In this document: piece after piece, positions 1 to 11,035 of the stretch
How positions within the stretch are numbered: the first letter of the stretch is position 1
How the letters are laid out: each line of letters begins with the position of its first letter
Source: Cheilinus undulatus
Lineage: Eukaryota > Chordata > Actinopteri > Labriformes > Labridae
DNA length: 64,000 nt
Reading direction: 5' to 3'
Assembly (NCBI RefSeq): GCF_018320785.1
Contig: NC_054886.1
Location: 4,649,207-4,713,206, forward strand
Notes under the pieces: model-generated
Told to the model about the DNA's origin: nothing
What the model saw: only the letters and a program-made list of their open reading frames with translations
Databases searched by the model: none
Made by a program: the position numbers and the translations under genes

Positions 1-1251
1 GGTGTAATTTTTCTCCAAAATAACTGCATAATGGCTCAGCATCTCCCTGCACCTGTGATAGGCCTACAACACAATAAGGGGGGCATTTTGTTTTGGTTTT
101 CTTAATTAGCATGTGCCTTTTTTAATTATTTATAGTTTTAGTGCACTCATTCTTTTTGTGGAGCTGTTACAAAGCATCATACCTTTTGGCTGCAATGGAG
201 ACACATCCTTACTCAAACATGTTTACTCAACACTGGCGACAAAACAAAATGTCAACTGACAAAACATTTAAACCGTTATTTCCTAGTGAATGATTCTAAC
301 ATCAACTCATGACTCATCCCCTATATTATTTTGTTTAATATGAGCATAGAGAAGTGCTTTGTTGTAAAAGAAAGCGTACTTTGATTGGATGAGTGTGGAG
401 CATCTCTTTAAGGCGTGCTAAATACGTATCCTTGTGGAAGTGTTTCAACAAAGTCCTGTTAATTTCAATGACTTTGTCAGTTATATAAAACCATCCACAA
501 ACTGCCATAGCTGTGTTTGTGTTTTTCTACATTATTGTTTAATTAGTAAAGCAATAGCTTTTGCATTGCATTGCTGCAGGACCCTGCAGTAATGCAAGTC
601 TTCAACAGCAAATTAAGAAATTGGCTGTAATTATTAAAACCTTGTAATCAAAATCCTTAAGAGGGAATTTGTCGCTGAAAGGCTCAGATTTTACCTCTAA
701 CACAGTATAATGGAAAGGACTTCTGCAAACGTCACCTTTATATCAAGAGTTAGATCATTTCTTTTTAACCTAACATCTGCTCTACTGTAATCAACATGGT
801 TCCACAGAAGAAAAATCTGTGTAATATTTGGAAAGAGATGGGAGTTGCTTGCTCCCTGCAGATCAACAGATTTTTTTTTTTTTTTGTTTGTTTTATCCAA
901 GGCAACCACCTAATCTGACGTCAGTTTTAATCCACAAGAGGGATCCTTCCCCCTCCCAAAAAAACAAAAAAAGATATCTTGTGGCAAGTGGGTGAATCAT
1001 CTAGAGAGCCTTTCTAAACTTTTATTTCACTAGAATTTTATTTATAGGGCAAAATTCATATGGACTGTAATTCAAAGTGATTCACAGAGGTAAAAATGAA
1101 ACATTTATAACAGAAAGAATATTAAAAGACATTACATTGAGTTGAAATAAGATAGACTTGATAGATTATGACACATTAAAATATTAGATTAAAAAGGAAT
1201 GAAGAAAAACAAATTAGGCTCTTGGTCTGATAGATCATATTTAGGCTCTTA
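1..1251. other. AT-rich intronic DNA, no gene recognised
   Basis: No exon, RNA gene or clear mobile element was recognised. Since the last two exons of gene A lie at 7025-7286 in plus orientation, this stretch is probably intron of that gene; its membrane-helix exon was not found between 1 and 7024 and is presumably left of the window. A T-rich run lies at 870-885. Confidence 0.5.
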
Positions 1252-1618
1252 CAGTGTCTTTCTGATTTTTTTGCATATTTATCACACTTAAGTGTTTCAG
1301 ATCATTAAACAAATTTTTATATGTCACAAAGACAACCCAAGTAAATAGAAAATGCAGTGTTTGAATAATTATTTAATTTTTTGGAGGGGGAGGGGTCCAA
1401 ACCTTTATGGCTCTGTGTGAAAAAGTAATTGCCCCCTGAACCTAATAACTGGTTGTGCCATCCTTGGCAGCAATAACTGAAATCAAATGTTTGTGGTAAC
1501 TGGTGATGTAACTCATCGCTGTGGAGGAATTTTGACCCACTCTTCTTCACTCTTCTTAACTCAGCCATATTGGAGGGTTTTACAGCATGAACTACCTGTT
1601 AAGGTCACACCGAAGCAT

Positions 1619-1810
1619 GGGGGGCATGGTCAGCCGGATAGACCTGTCAGGTCCGTCGGGCTGGCCACGCCTCGGAAGAACAGCATATAAGGACACGTCA
1701 CAACGGCAGCTGACGCTTCTGAGGAAGACTGTAGATGACAGTCGAAACATGTCAAGGTAAAAACATCTCCTACAATAAATTGTCTGAAAAAAAGAAACCC
1801 AAGTAGATTA
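1619..1810 (+). repeat. Left pLTR of Penelope-like element
   Basis: A 192-bp direct repeat of 4291-4482, differing at only a handful of positions. Both copies contain ACCTCGGAAGAACAGCATAT-like sequence (CGCC in place of CACC here) and a hammerhead motif, and end in CCAAGTAGATTA. Confidence 0.9.
1692..1753 (+). ncRNA. Hammerhead ribozyme motif, left pLTR
   Basis: Core elements occur in order: GACACGTC (stem III 5' strand with the GUC cleavage triplet, 1692-1699), CTGAGGA (core CUGANGA, 1719-1725), stem II GACTG/CAGTC closing a TAGATGA loop, then GAAAC (1744-1748) and ATGTC (stem III 3' strand). Stem III has one C-A mismatch and stem I is short (about four pairs with a bulge). Hammerheads in Penelope pLTRs are an established feature of this class; activity of this copy is not shown. 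Confidence 0.75.
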
Positions 1811-1819
1811 TTCAGAATA

Positions 1820-4290
1820 AGAAGACAAAATGAACTTGCTGGATTTACTACGTGGAAGTTATGGACAAAACTGTGTCAAAGCATTTCGCCGCTTGGAGAA
1901 GCTGGAAAAACCCAAGCACGCCACAAAAACCACCTGAGATTCAACCTCCGATGCAGAGACAAGGATATCACTCCACCAAGGGTCAACATCAAAAACCCCA
2001 TCCCAACAAGAAATGCAAAGAACATCATCAACAAAGCACGTAAGGACCTAATAAAGGAAAGAATAAGGATGACTGTAAACAAGATTGAACGGATAAACAC
2101 ACAGATACAAACGGAAAAGGAAGCATTCTACACACATTTCCCAGTAGAGCAGGAAACTCAGGAAAAAAATCAACACACATTTAAAAAATGCATACGAACA
2201 GGAGTTTGAAACAACAAAAAATCGCCAGACCAAATTTATCAAACATAGAAATAACAGCAGACAAACGAGAAGTGGTTGCGCAATTTGTCACAGCGTTCAC
2301 TCACGGAGACAGAAAAAAGAGTTCTAACACGCGGTTTAAATTTTGCCATCACACCAAACTAAATACCACATGAAGAATACATCCTTGCCACAGAACTAGC
2401 ATGCCATAAAATCCAGGACCAGGGACACAAAGCAAAATTACGGAACACAGTTGCAGGAATACTCAAGTCAGCCAAATTACCACAAAACAATATCACAAGA
2501 GAAGAACGCAAAGCAATAGACACACTCAAAAAGGACAAATCCATCACTATCCTCCCGGCAGACAAAGGCAGAACAACCATAGTAATGGACACACAAACAT
2601 ATGAAGCACAGATAGAAACTTTATTAGCAGACAGCAACACATACAAAATCCTCTAGAAAAACGCCACAGAAGAGAAGAAAAAAACTCTCAAAACCCTCCT
2701 CAAACCGTTACTGGAAACCAAAAAAATAACATAGGACGCATATGACCATCTGGTACCCACGGCAAATATCACCCCCTGGATTTATGGCACACCCAAAGTA
2801 CACAAAAAAGACTCCCCACTCTGCCCCATTGTCGACAGCATAGGATCAGTCACTTATAACTTATCAAAAGCTCTCGTTGACATCATCAAACCCACACTCG
2901 GATTAACCGACCACCACTGCAAGAACTCCAAACAACTGGCACATGAAATCAAAAATATGACAATAGAAAAAGACGAGATCCTCATTTCCCACAATGTAAT
3001 ATCATTATTCACAAAAACACCCGTTGACATCACATTACACATTGTACAAGAGCGCCTCAGGCAGGACAGGACACTCAAAAAACGCACAAATTTCACAGTT
3101 GATGAGATCTCTGGACTCCTCAAGTTCGTTGCAAAATCCACATACTTTCAATTCAAAGGGACAATATAAAGACAGAAAGAAGGATTTGCCATGGGAGACC
3201 CATTATCAGCCATCATGAGCAGTTTTTTCATGGAGGATCTGGAAACCAAAGCCACAAGCACAGCACCCGCACAATGCAAACCCATATTCTGGAAAAGGTA
3301 CGTAGATGACATCCTGGAAAAATTCAAACACGGACACACACAAGAACTCACAGACCACCTAAACAGCATGGACACCACTGGAAACATCAAATTCACCCAT
3401 GAAGAGGAATCAAACATGACAGTAGCTTTTCTGGACATGAAAATTCACCACAAAGATGACGGCAGCATCAAAATAACAGTTTACTGAAAACCTACACACA
3501 CTGATCAGTATTTACTCTGGACATCTGAACACCCCACTGCACACAAAATATCAGTAGTCAGGACACTTTATGAACGGGCCAGCATCATCACAGATGAGGA
3601 GGACAGACAGGAGGAGGAAAAACACATCAAACAAGCACTACAGCGCTGTCAGTATCCAACATGGGCCATAAATAAGGGGAAACAATAGGTGAAAAACAAA
3701 GAAAACAAACCGAAAGAAAGAAAATCAAAACACACAAAAAGCAGAAAATAACTACAAAGATGTGGTAACAATACCATACATTTGGGGCATAACAGAATCA
3801 ATACAACGAGCAATGAAAGAACACAAAATAAACACGGCCGTAAAAACCACACACCAAACTCAGACAGCTGCTAGTTCATCCCAAAGACAAAATAGAACTG
3901 GACAAAAAAATGCAAGGCATCTACGAAACACCGTGCAAATCATGCCAACACACATACATAGGAGAAACAGGGAGAATGTTCAATACAAGGAAAAAAGAAC
4001 ATCAGAAGGAGTGTGAAAAGCAGACAGCAGGACGACTCACAAGGACAGAAAAAGAAAAGGCAGAACAGGAAAATCTCAAATCAGCAATATCAGACCACTG
4101 TAAAAGACAAAATCACGTCATGGACTGGGACAACGCAACAATAATCGGGTCAGAGAACAACAAACACAAACGCTGGATTAAGGAGGCAATTGAAATCAGG
4201 AAACGGGGAAACAACACCATAAACCGGGATGAGGGAGCGTTCATGCTCTCCCACACCTGGGACTCTCTTCTCCAGAGACCATCGGGCGGA
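1820..4290 (+). pseudogene. Decayed Penelope reverse transcriptase / GIY-YIG endonuclease
   Basis: This is the coding region of the element, broken by stops and frameshifts (for example a TAG near 2653). Recognisable RT parts, in order, are motif A at about 2990-3030 (ISHNVISLFTKTPVD), motif B at 3190-3240 (MGDPLSAIMSSFFMEDLE) and motif C at 3300-3315 (YVDDI). A GIY-YIG endonuclease follows at 3910-4010 (GIYETPCKSCQHTYIGETGR), with a basic C-terminal part to about 4210. In motif A the usual catalytic aspartate position reads N, so polymerase activity would be lost even without the breaks. The copy is therefore dead. Confidence 0.9.
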
Positions 4291-4482
4291 GGGGGGCGTG
4301 GTCAGCCCGATAGACCTGACAGGTCCGTCGGGCTGACCACACCTCGGAAGAACAGCATATAAGGACACGTCACAACGGCAGCTGACGCTTCTGAGGAAGA
4401 CTGCAGATGACAGTCGAAACATGTCAAGGTAAAAACATCTCCTACAATAAATTGTCTGAAAAAAAGAAACCCAAGTAGATTA
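4291..4482 (+). repeat. Right pLTR of Penelope-like element
   Basis: A direct repeat of 1619-1810 with the same length. Its end at 4482 abuts the second copy of the target duplication (4483-4495). Confidence 0.9.
4364..4425 (+). ncRNA. Hammerhead ribozyme motif, right pLTR
   Basis: Same core order as the left copy: GACACGTC, CTGAGGA, stem II GACTG/CAGTC (loop CAGATGA), GAAAC, ATGTC. The only change in this part is in the stem II loop, so the base-paired core is kept in both pLTRs. Confidence 0.75.
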
Positions 4483-4539
4483 CACACCGAAGCATATCAA
4501 CTGGATCAGTCTGGACTTTGACTGGGGCACTCCAAAACC

Positions 4540-5160
4540 TTAATTTTTTTGTTCCTTGAGCCATTGAGAGATGGAGTTGCTGGTATGTTTCGGGTCGTTG
4601 TCCTGTTGCATAACCCAAGAGCGCTTGAGCTTGAGGTCATGAACTGATGGCTGGATGTTTGCCTTCAGGATTTTCTGGTAGACAGCAGACTTCATTATTC
4701 CATCAATCACAGGAAGTGGTCCAGGTCCTGAAGCAGCGAAGCAGCCCCAGACCATCACACTGCTACCACCATGTCTGACTGTTGGCATGATGTTCTTCTT
4801 ATCAAATACTGTTTTATTTTTACTCCAGATGTAACGGGCCGCACACCTTCCAGAAAGTTCAACTTTTGTCTTGTCAATCCACAGAATATTTCTCCAGAAG
4901 TCTTGGGGATCATCAAGATGTTTCTTGTCACATGTGAGACCAGCCTTTGTGTTCTTTTTTGTCAGCTGTGATTTTGGCCTTAGAACTCGCCCATGGTGCC
5001 ATTTTTGCCCAGTGTCTTTCTCATGGTTGAGCCATGAACTCTGACCTTAACTGAGGCCAATGAGGCCTGCAGGTCTTCGGATGTGGTTCTGGGTTCTTTT
5101 GTGCCCTCTTGGATGAGTCATCGTTGCACTTTTGGAGTAATTTCAATTGGTTGACCACTC
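4540..5160 (-). pseudogene. Tc1 transposase fragment
   Basis: The minus strand reads the middle of a Tc1 transposase: GGSSVMVWGCFAASGPGPLP, followed by QQDNDPKHTS, which carries the second catalytic aspartate of the DDE triad. The N-terminal part toward 5160 is frameshifted. The C-terminal part lies on the far side of the Penelope insertion, around 1440-1605, and is also degraded. Confidence 0.85.
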
Positions 5161-5481
5161 CTATTTAAGGGATTTATTGATTCAACAAATCTGGCCTGGG
5201 TGTGGTCAGTGAAATTGAACTCAGCTTTCCAAAAACTGTGGTTAATCACAGTTGACTCATGATTTAACGAGAGGGGGCAGTTACTTTTTTACATAGGGCC
5301 AGATAGGTTTGGATTTTTCCTCCCTTAAAAAATTAAATAATCATTCAGAAACTGCATATTGTGTTTACTTGGGTTGTCTTTGTGAAATATAAAAATTGGT
5401 TTGATGATCCAAAACATTTGTGATAAAAATGCAAAAACATCAGGAATCAGAAAGGGGGGCAAATACTTTTCCACGGCACTG

Positions 5482-7024
5482 TATGTCTTATTTACTGAAC
5501 AGTGGACAGAAATAATGAGGAGGAAAGGAGGAGTGAGTCGCTAAAACAAAACACAGTGATATGGAGGTGTGATAGAAAGTAGAAAGTCTTGTCAGGAATC
5601 AAGATGTATAGAGCTTTTAAATAGCTAAGAAATGGTCCGTTTAAACACATAGTGATTTCTTAAAGGTTTTTTAATCTCTTAATAATAAAAAATAATTTTA
5701 AGTTTATTGTTCATAGCTGATTACAGAAGAGGCTGCTAAGTGGCTGGGGTAGAGCTTAGAGACCAAAGAGTAGGGATAGTTGGTGATGCAAACAAGATTG
5801 TCCCCCCTTTAGATCAGCCTTGGTCTCCTGTGTCTCACTAAAAAGTTAAAGGCTAAAATGAACACATATTTTGTCACAACATATTTATTATTCTAGGTTT
5901 ATTTTGCCTTTAAAGCCTGATTCAGACCAAAGATTCATGACAAGTTTAAACTCAAAACTGCCTGAGCTAAGCTGCTCTGCTACATTCTGAAAGCAGACAA
6001 GTTCACACCACTGCAACTGGGGGAGACGATGTAAAAAAAATAAGAGAGAAGCTACACTGGCTTGAGTCAAAGATTATGTTACAGAGCTTTTATGAGCTCA
6101 GGCATGTATGATAAAAATCCATAAAAATCAAAGAAAAATGCTGACTGGTTTTGACTAACACAGGGTCTTCATCAGGGAATGGTGTCACAAGACAGACACA
6201 GGTGAGGTACATTTAAGAGAGCTGGTGTGGCTGGGTCATCTAGTGTGTCATCCACCACCAGGATTTTTTCTGATGTTTTTTATTCGTTCTTAAGGAAGGA
6301 ATTTTCCAAGGAGGTTTTCACATATCCACTTGAGTGGACGACATACCTTATTTTGATAATAATAATAATAATAATCACATAGCGATTTAATTGATAGAAA
6401 ATGCGGTAAAAATTATAAAATGTACACATTTTAATATGTACATTCAAGTATTGCAAACACGATAAAGGAATACTCTATTTTACTCTGTTACATCAATAAA
6501 AAGAGACACACACTGGTGTAAAGTTAGTCTGCCCTTTAGAACCTCTGATCTGAGGGTAGGGTAACAATGAAAACAAGATCCTATCATGTCCAGACCAGTG
6601 GTCTAGATACAGCATGAGTGAAATATTGTCTGTGACTCAGTGTGGCTGTGAGAGTCATGCTTCTTGACATTAGAACAGTAGGTTGGTTTGAAGAGTGAAT
6701 AGTGCACATACAGTGGTCTGCCACTAGGAGTTAGTGTACAGGATGATGCACTAGATTCTGCTGTAGTGGCTGACTGTGCAACTGTGCCATTGAAACTCAT
6801 GCATATGCAAGAAAAAAGCTTTTGAGTAGCTGTCCGCTGTAGTGATCTCTATGCATGACAGAGTTAAAAAATAATTTTAAATTGTCCTTACATCCGTGGT
6901 TGGGAAGTTTTAAAAGTGGTTTAAGGTTTAAAAATCTTGTAGTGTGCGGCCAGCCTAAGGTACACTTTGTGAGGGTTGTGTTTTCTTTCATTGACATTGT
7001 TCTTCTTGTGTGAAATTTTTACAG
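5482..7024. other. Probable intron of gene A, no feature recognised
   Basis: AT-rich, with a short (AAT)n run at 6355-6375. No exon with the phase-2 end needed to join the exon at 7025 was found. Confidence 0.45.
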
Positions 7025-7109
7025 ACACAGCGCCATAATTTTCCCAAACATACCAGATCCATCAGCGATCTTCAAGGAAATGATGATGAACGGAAACAAA
7101 GAAATAAAG
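7025..7109 (+). CDS. il13ra1: Gene A penultimate exon (Box1)
   Basis: Acceptor TTTTTACAG at 7016-7024 and donor AAG|GTACAT. The 85 nt complete a split codon and add 28 codons, ending in phase 0. This is nine nucleotides longer than the equivalent gene B exon. Confidence 0.75.
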
Positions 7110-7286
7110 GTACATCTTTTGCACAAATAAAACATATATTCTCTGCTTTTCTCGATCCACAAACACTCACCACGCCACTCTTTTTTCCAGGCATCTGGGA
7201 GTCTGTACACACCGGTGCCAGAACCCATTGAACCCTGCAGAATATCCCCCGTAACTGAAACCAGCGCCCTCCAACCAAGCATCTGA
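7025..7286 (+). CDS. il13ra1: Gene A: IL-13 receptor alpha-1-like, last two exons (5' part outside window)
   Basis: Two exons, 7025-7109 and 7191-7286, joined by a short GT-AG intron. The first enters in phase 2 and encodes a membrane-proximal Box1, AIIFPNIPDPSAIFKEM, the JAK-docking proline motif of class I cytokine receptors; of the alpha chains, the IL-13R alpha-1 type is the closest match I recognise. The last exon encodes a short tail with SLYTPVPEP, then CRISPV, and ends at TGA 7284-7286. Both exons match gene B exons 9 and 10 in phase, and the last exon has the same length (96 nt). The ectodomain and membrane helix should lie left of position 1. Other alpha chains of the IL-3R/IL-5R/GM-CSFR group are possible. 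The exon structure is firm; the exact orthology is inferred. Confidence 0.75.
7191..7286 (+). CDS. il13ra1: Gene A terminal exon (cytoplasmic tail)
   Basis: Acceptor CTTTTTTCCAG, phase 0, 31 codons plus TGA. It shares L-Y-x-P, then E-x-CRI-x-x-V, with gene B exon 10. Confidence 0.75.
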   Translation, partial: ASGSLYTPVPEPIEPCRISPVTETSALQPSI

Positions 7287-8639
7287 CTTGTTTGTGTGCT
7301 CAGCGATACCTGCGGTGCAGCTGGACTCAAACTCTGGGTGACCTCGTGAGCAGCGTTTACTGAGGAACCGAACACCAGGCTGATAAACTCTGTTTCACTG
7401 ACCTCTTCTGTTTGATGCACAAAGCAGTGCTGGAGCAGGCAGATTGAAAATATAAATGTAGAGCCAGTCTCCTACCAGGACTAGTAAATGAGGTGGAGCT
7501 CATTTAACTACCTTGAATGTATTTTTTGGTTTTTGATTGGTTGTCTGTATTATACTTGTATATACTGGTGAGTAATTATACATTTTCATAGGGTTCAAAT
7601 GCAAAAAATATAAAATAGTTAAAGTTAAATGTACTCTCCAGACTACACTTACTGTACAGTTCTTTAGTATTGCTGCTTGCTCCAACCACCAGAGGTCTGC
7701 AAAAACAAGATTTTTCAGCAATGTTTACTTTGCCTTCTAAAAATATGAGCATGCAAAGTCAGATCTGTGCTCAAACGTGGATCTGCTGGGGGTTTTCAAG
7801 GACAGGTCTGTCTGTCTCTGGAGCTACATTATGAATAAAACACCCAGCTATGGACCCAGAAATACAGACAGGAAAAAAGGTCTTCCCCTGCTTTGTGCTG
7901 ATATCCTCATGCTGGACACTGGGGAGGAAGACGAGAACGACTCTGGATTGTTTGATAGACTCCAGGGCTGGGAAAGCTACAAGAGGGAGCTGGTGTTTCC
8001 CTCCATAGCTACTGTACCACATCACAAGGGAATTAAAAATGGAGACTTGTGTCTTGAGGTCTTTCTAGGGAGGCAATTAAATCGACTCATGGTGACCGGA
8101 CAATAGAAAGGAAGCCATGGAAGCTTTTTCTTCTTTTGTCTTCCTTAAAGACTGAACAGAAAGATAAGAACTGCATGTGCTGACCCTGAAACAAGGAAAG
8201 CGGCTTGTTTGGTGTTGGCATGGACACAAACACTGCCAAATAAGGAACTAACAGAGCGAGTGTATGGCAAACAACTCAGGGTCACTGTCCGTGTGATACT
8301 GCCGGGAATCACTAAGCCCAGTCCAAAACACACACATAGAGAGAGGCTTGAATATTTAAATAGAAAACATTGATGGTAAAGTCTTGAAAATCTAATCGAA
8401 GAGTAACTGCCCTCACTTTTTCCTTCTGTAAACTTTTGTGACTGTATTAAAGAAGCAAAACGGTAGTGTCTGGTTCTTTTTTAAATCTAAAGGCAGTGCA
8501 GAAATGTGTTAAAACTGCATTCAGTCTGATAACCAACTCTGGGAAACTTACCTTGTTGCCACATATTATAAAGTATTGGTTAAAGTCTGAGTGTATTCAG
8601 CCATTTGGATTTGACGTTATGTTTAGAGGCCAATCTGTT
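7287..8639. other. Gene A 3' UTR and flank
   Basis: Begins with the presumed 3' UTR of gene A. AATAAA occurs at 7834-7839 and ATTAAA near 8446, both possible polyadenylation signals. A 109-codon open frame at 7777-8106 has no recognisable domain and is not annotated as a gene. Confidence 0.4.
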
Positions 8640-9470
8640 GCGGCCATTCCCCTTGACCTTTAACCTCCAAAATGTAGCCAGTTAATCCTTGATTGTGAGT
8701 GAACATAAGTGCAAAGTTTGAAGGAAATCCCTCAAAGTGTTCTTGTTATATCACAAATCCCTACCAAGTGATGCACATGAAGCCCAAAGACCTTGACTTT
8801 TGACCTTTAATATGTAACCAGTTAATCCTTGAGTCTAAGTGGACATGTTTGCACCGTTTGCAGAAAACCCATCAAAACAATCTTTAGATATCATGCTCAA
8901 TTGCAAGGGATGAACATTAACCCTTTGGCCTGTGACCTCCAAAATCTCTTCATTTTACCCTTGTGTCTTTTTGGACCTTTGTGCAAAGATTCACAAAAAT
9001 CCATCAGAGCATTCTAGAGATATTGCATTTACAAACAAGAGATGTGCACGAGCCTGGTGACTTTGGCCTTTGACCTCCAAAATCTCATCATTTTATTCTC
9101 GCATAAGGGAAAACGTGTGCTAAATTTGGGGAAAATCCCTGAAAGCAATCATGAGATAGTGTGTCCACACACAAGGGATGCACACAAGCCCCATGACCTT
9201 TAGTTAAGATCAAATTCAATCAGTTTCCCTAAGTCCTGATGAACATTTGTGCAAAGTTTGTGCAAAGAAGATCCCTCCAAGCACTTTGCAGATTTTATGT
9301 TTACATGAATGGCATGGAAATGAAGTTCTGAATAAGAGGCCTTTGATCTTTGGCCATCAGGATCTCATCAGTTCATCCTTGGGTCAGAGTGAATAATTGT
9401 GCAAAGTTTGATAAAAGTCCGTCAAAGTGTTCTGGAGGTTGTGAAGTATGGCCCCTACGTATGCATAGAT
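8640..9470 (+). repeat. Degenerate tandem repeat with TTTGACCTCCAAAATCT core
   Basis: About six diverged units of roughly 120-150 bp, each with a form of 'gacctttgacctccaaaatctcatcagtt' followed by 'gtgcaaagtttg' and 'ccatcaaagc'. Related units occur at 53070-53230 and 53800-53940 upstream of gene C. This repeat type is common in teleost genomes. It marks the left limit of the region shared by the B and C copies. Confidence 0.7.
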
Positions 9471-9471
9471 T

Positions 9472-10602
9472 AGAGGTGTCAAACTCGAGGCCTGGGGGCC
9501 AAATCAGGCCCGTGTTACAGTTATGCTCGGCCCACAAGATCAAATCATAAATAATTATAACTGGCCTGAGGTCTGCAGATTTCCTCCAGTATAAAAATGT
9601 AAACGTAATCTTGATGATTCAAAATATCCTTGTTAAAATAAAAATTAGCAAAACATAAAGAGTAAAAACTAATCAATAACAAATTACATCATTTGTGTTT
9701 TCATGTCATATTTTTGATTTTTCCTCTCACAGTTATGACTTAAACTTACGGGTTTGACTTTTTATCTCATATTTTGCCCTTTAAGATTCACAATTTTACA
9801 TTCAAATCCACATTTTGACTTTTTAATTCATTTTAAATCATATTTCATGTTTGACCTTTCAAACTCCCGACTTTTTATTTCATATTTTGCCCTTTTAGAT
9901 TCACAATTTTAAATTTTAGGTCAAACATTGACCTTTTCAATTAATTATTTTAAATGTTTTTTTCACACATTTGGACCTTTTCAACTCCTAACTTTGACTT
10001 TAATCCCATATTTGACTTCTTAAACTCATGATCTAAAATTTTATGCAATATTTTGCCGGTTTCTAATTGTAATTTTGCCTTTTTATTATTATATCATATT
10101 TTGACTTTTTTTGGTTCACGATTTTATATTCTCATATTTTGACCTCTTAAACTCATTATTTTGAATCTTATCTCACATTATGACCTTTTCGACTCCTAAC
10201 TTTGACATTAATCCCATTTTAGGTTCACAATTTAGATTTTTAACTCATGTTTTTACCTTTTAGTCTCATGGTTTTAAATTCCATCATATATTTTGACCTT
10301 AAAAACCCGATTTTGACTTTCTACCTCATTAATTCGCCATTTTAAAATAATTGTTTAACTTTTAATACCATGATTTGGCCTTTTGAGCTAACACATTTTA
10401 CTTTAATGTCAGATTTTGATCATTTTGACTTTTTTAATCTCAAAATCATTCATCATCAGTGCTAAGTTCTTTTCTTCTGTAATTAATTGCTGGTGAAAAT
10501 GTGGTAGACAGTTTATGGTTAAATGTTGACCGTTTAAGGCTCTCAGCTTAGACCTAAATCCAGAATCTGGCCCCTGCTGTTACTGAGTCTGATACCCCTA
10601 CC
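9472..10602 (+). mobile_element. hAT-type non-autonomous element
   Basis: Ends are AGAGGTGTCAAACTCGAGGC and GAGTCTGATACCCCTA (inverted). The flanks GCATAGAT and CCATAGAG are a degraded 8-bp duplication. The interior is built of short degenerate units like 'ttttgactttttatctcat'. The same family occurs at 44208-44778 (opposite orientation) and at 53957-54300. Confidence 0.65.
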
Positions 10603-10689
10603 ATAGAGGGATGAACAACCCAAAACTATAATGCCTCAGGCTGGCGATCGCTGGTGTGGAAGCAAAAATTTGTTTTTTTCTCACAGGTT

Positions 10690-11035
10690 GAGTATGCTTT
10701 GGCATGTCCTTAAACGGGCTGTTCATGCTTGAAAACCCTCCAATGTGGCTGAATTAAAACAATTCTGCACATAAGAGTGAGCCAAAATTCCTCCACAGTG
10801 ATATGAAAGACTCTAGCAGTTATTGCAAATGCTTGCTTTCAGTTGTTGCCACCAAGGGTGGAACAACCAGTTATTAGGTTAAGGGGGTTATTACTTTTTG
10901 AACAGGACCAGGTAGGTCTGGGTTATCTTTGTCTAATACTAAATATTTTGAGGATCTGAAACATGTAAGTGTGACAGATATGCAAAAAACAAGAAATCAT
11001 GAAGGGGGCAAATACTTTTTCACAGCACTGTATGT
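10690..11035 (+). repeat. Tc1 transposon 3' fragment
   Basis: Contains the Tc1 transposase C-terminal region (minor variants of 'aaacgggctgttcatgc' and 'ccaaaattcctccac') and ends in 'aaatactttttcacagcactgta'. The equivalent in the duplicated copy runs to 56160. Confidence 0.7.

Larger units (their letters stand above)
1619..4482 (+). mobile_element. Penelope-like retroelement with pLTRs and a 13-bp target duplication
   Basis: A 2864-bp insertion flanked by the direct repeat CACACCGAAGCAT at 1606-1618 and 4483-4495. It has two direct 192-bp pLTRs (1619-1810, 4291-4482) around a decayed coding region with reverse transcriptase and GIY-YIG endonuclease motifs. That combination defines Penelope-like elements. 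It interrupts the Tc1 element at 1252-5481, so it is younger than that Tc1. Confidence 0.92.
1252..5481 (-). mobile_element. Tc1-like DNA transposon, split by a Penelope-like element
   Basis: The left end (TA then CAGTGTCTTTCTGATTTTTT) and right end (AGAAAGGGGGGCAAATAC up to CACTG then TA) are inverted relatives, each next to a TA dinucleotide, as expected for Tc1/mariner. The left terminus lacks part of the usual end sequence. Transposase remnants read on the minus strand on both sides of the nested element. A sister copy in the opposite orientation lies at 26166-29064. Confidence 0.8.

Noticed and set aside
1..7024. Search for the membrane-helix exon of gene A
   Set aside because: No hydrophobic exon with a phase-2 donor was found; it probably lies left of the window, with the intron enlarged by the Tc1/Penelope insertions.
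7777..8106. Open frame of 109 codons downstream of gene A
   Set aside because: No domain, no signal peptide, no splice context and opposite-strand frames are equally long; it most likely lies in the 3' flank of gene A.
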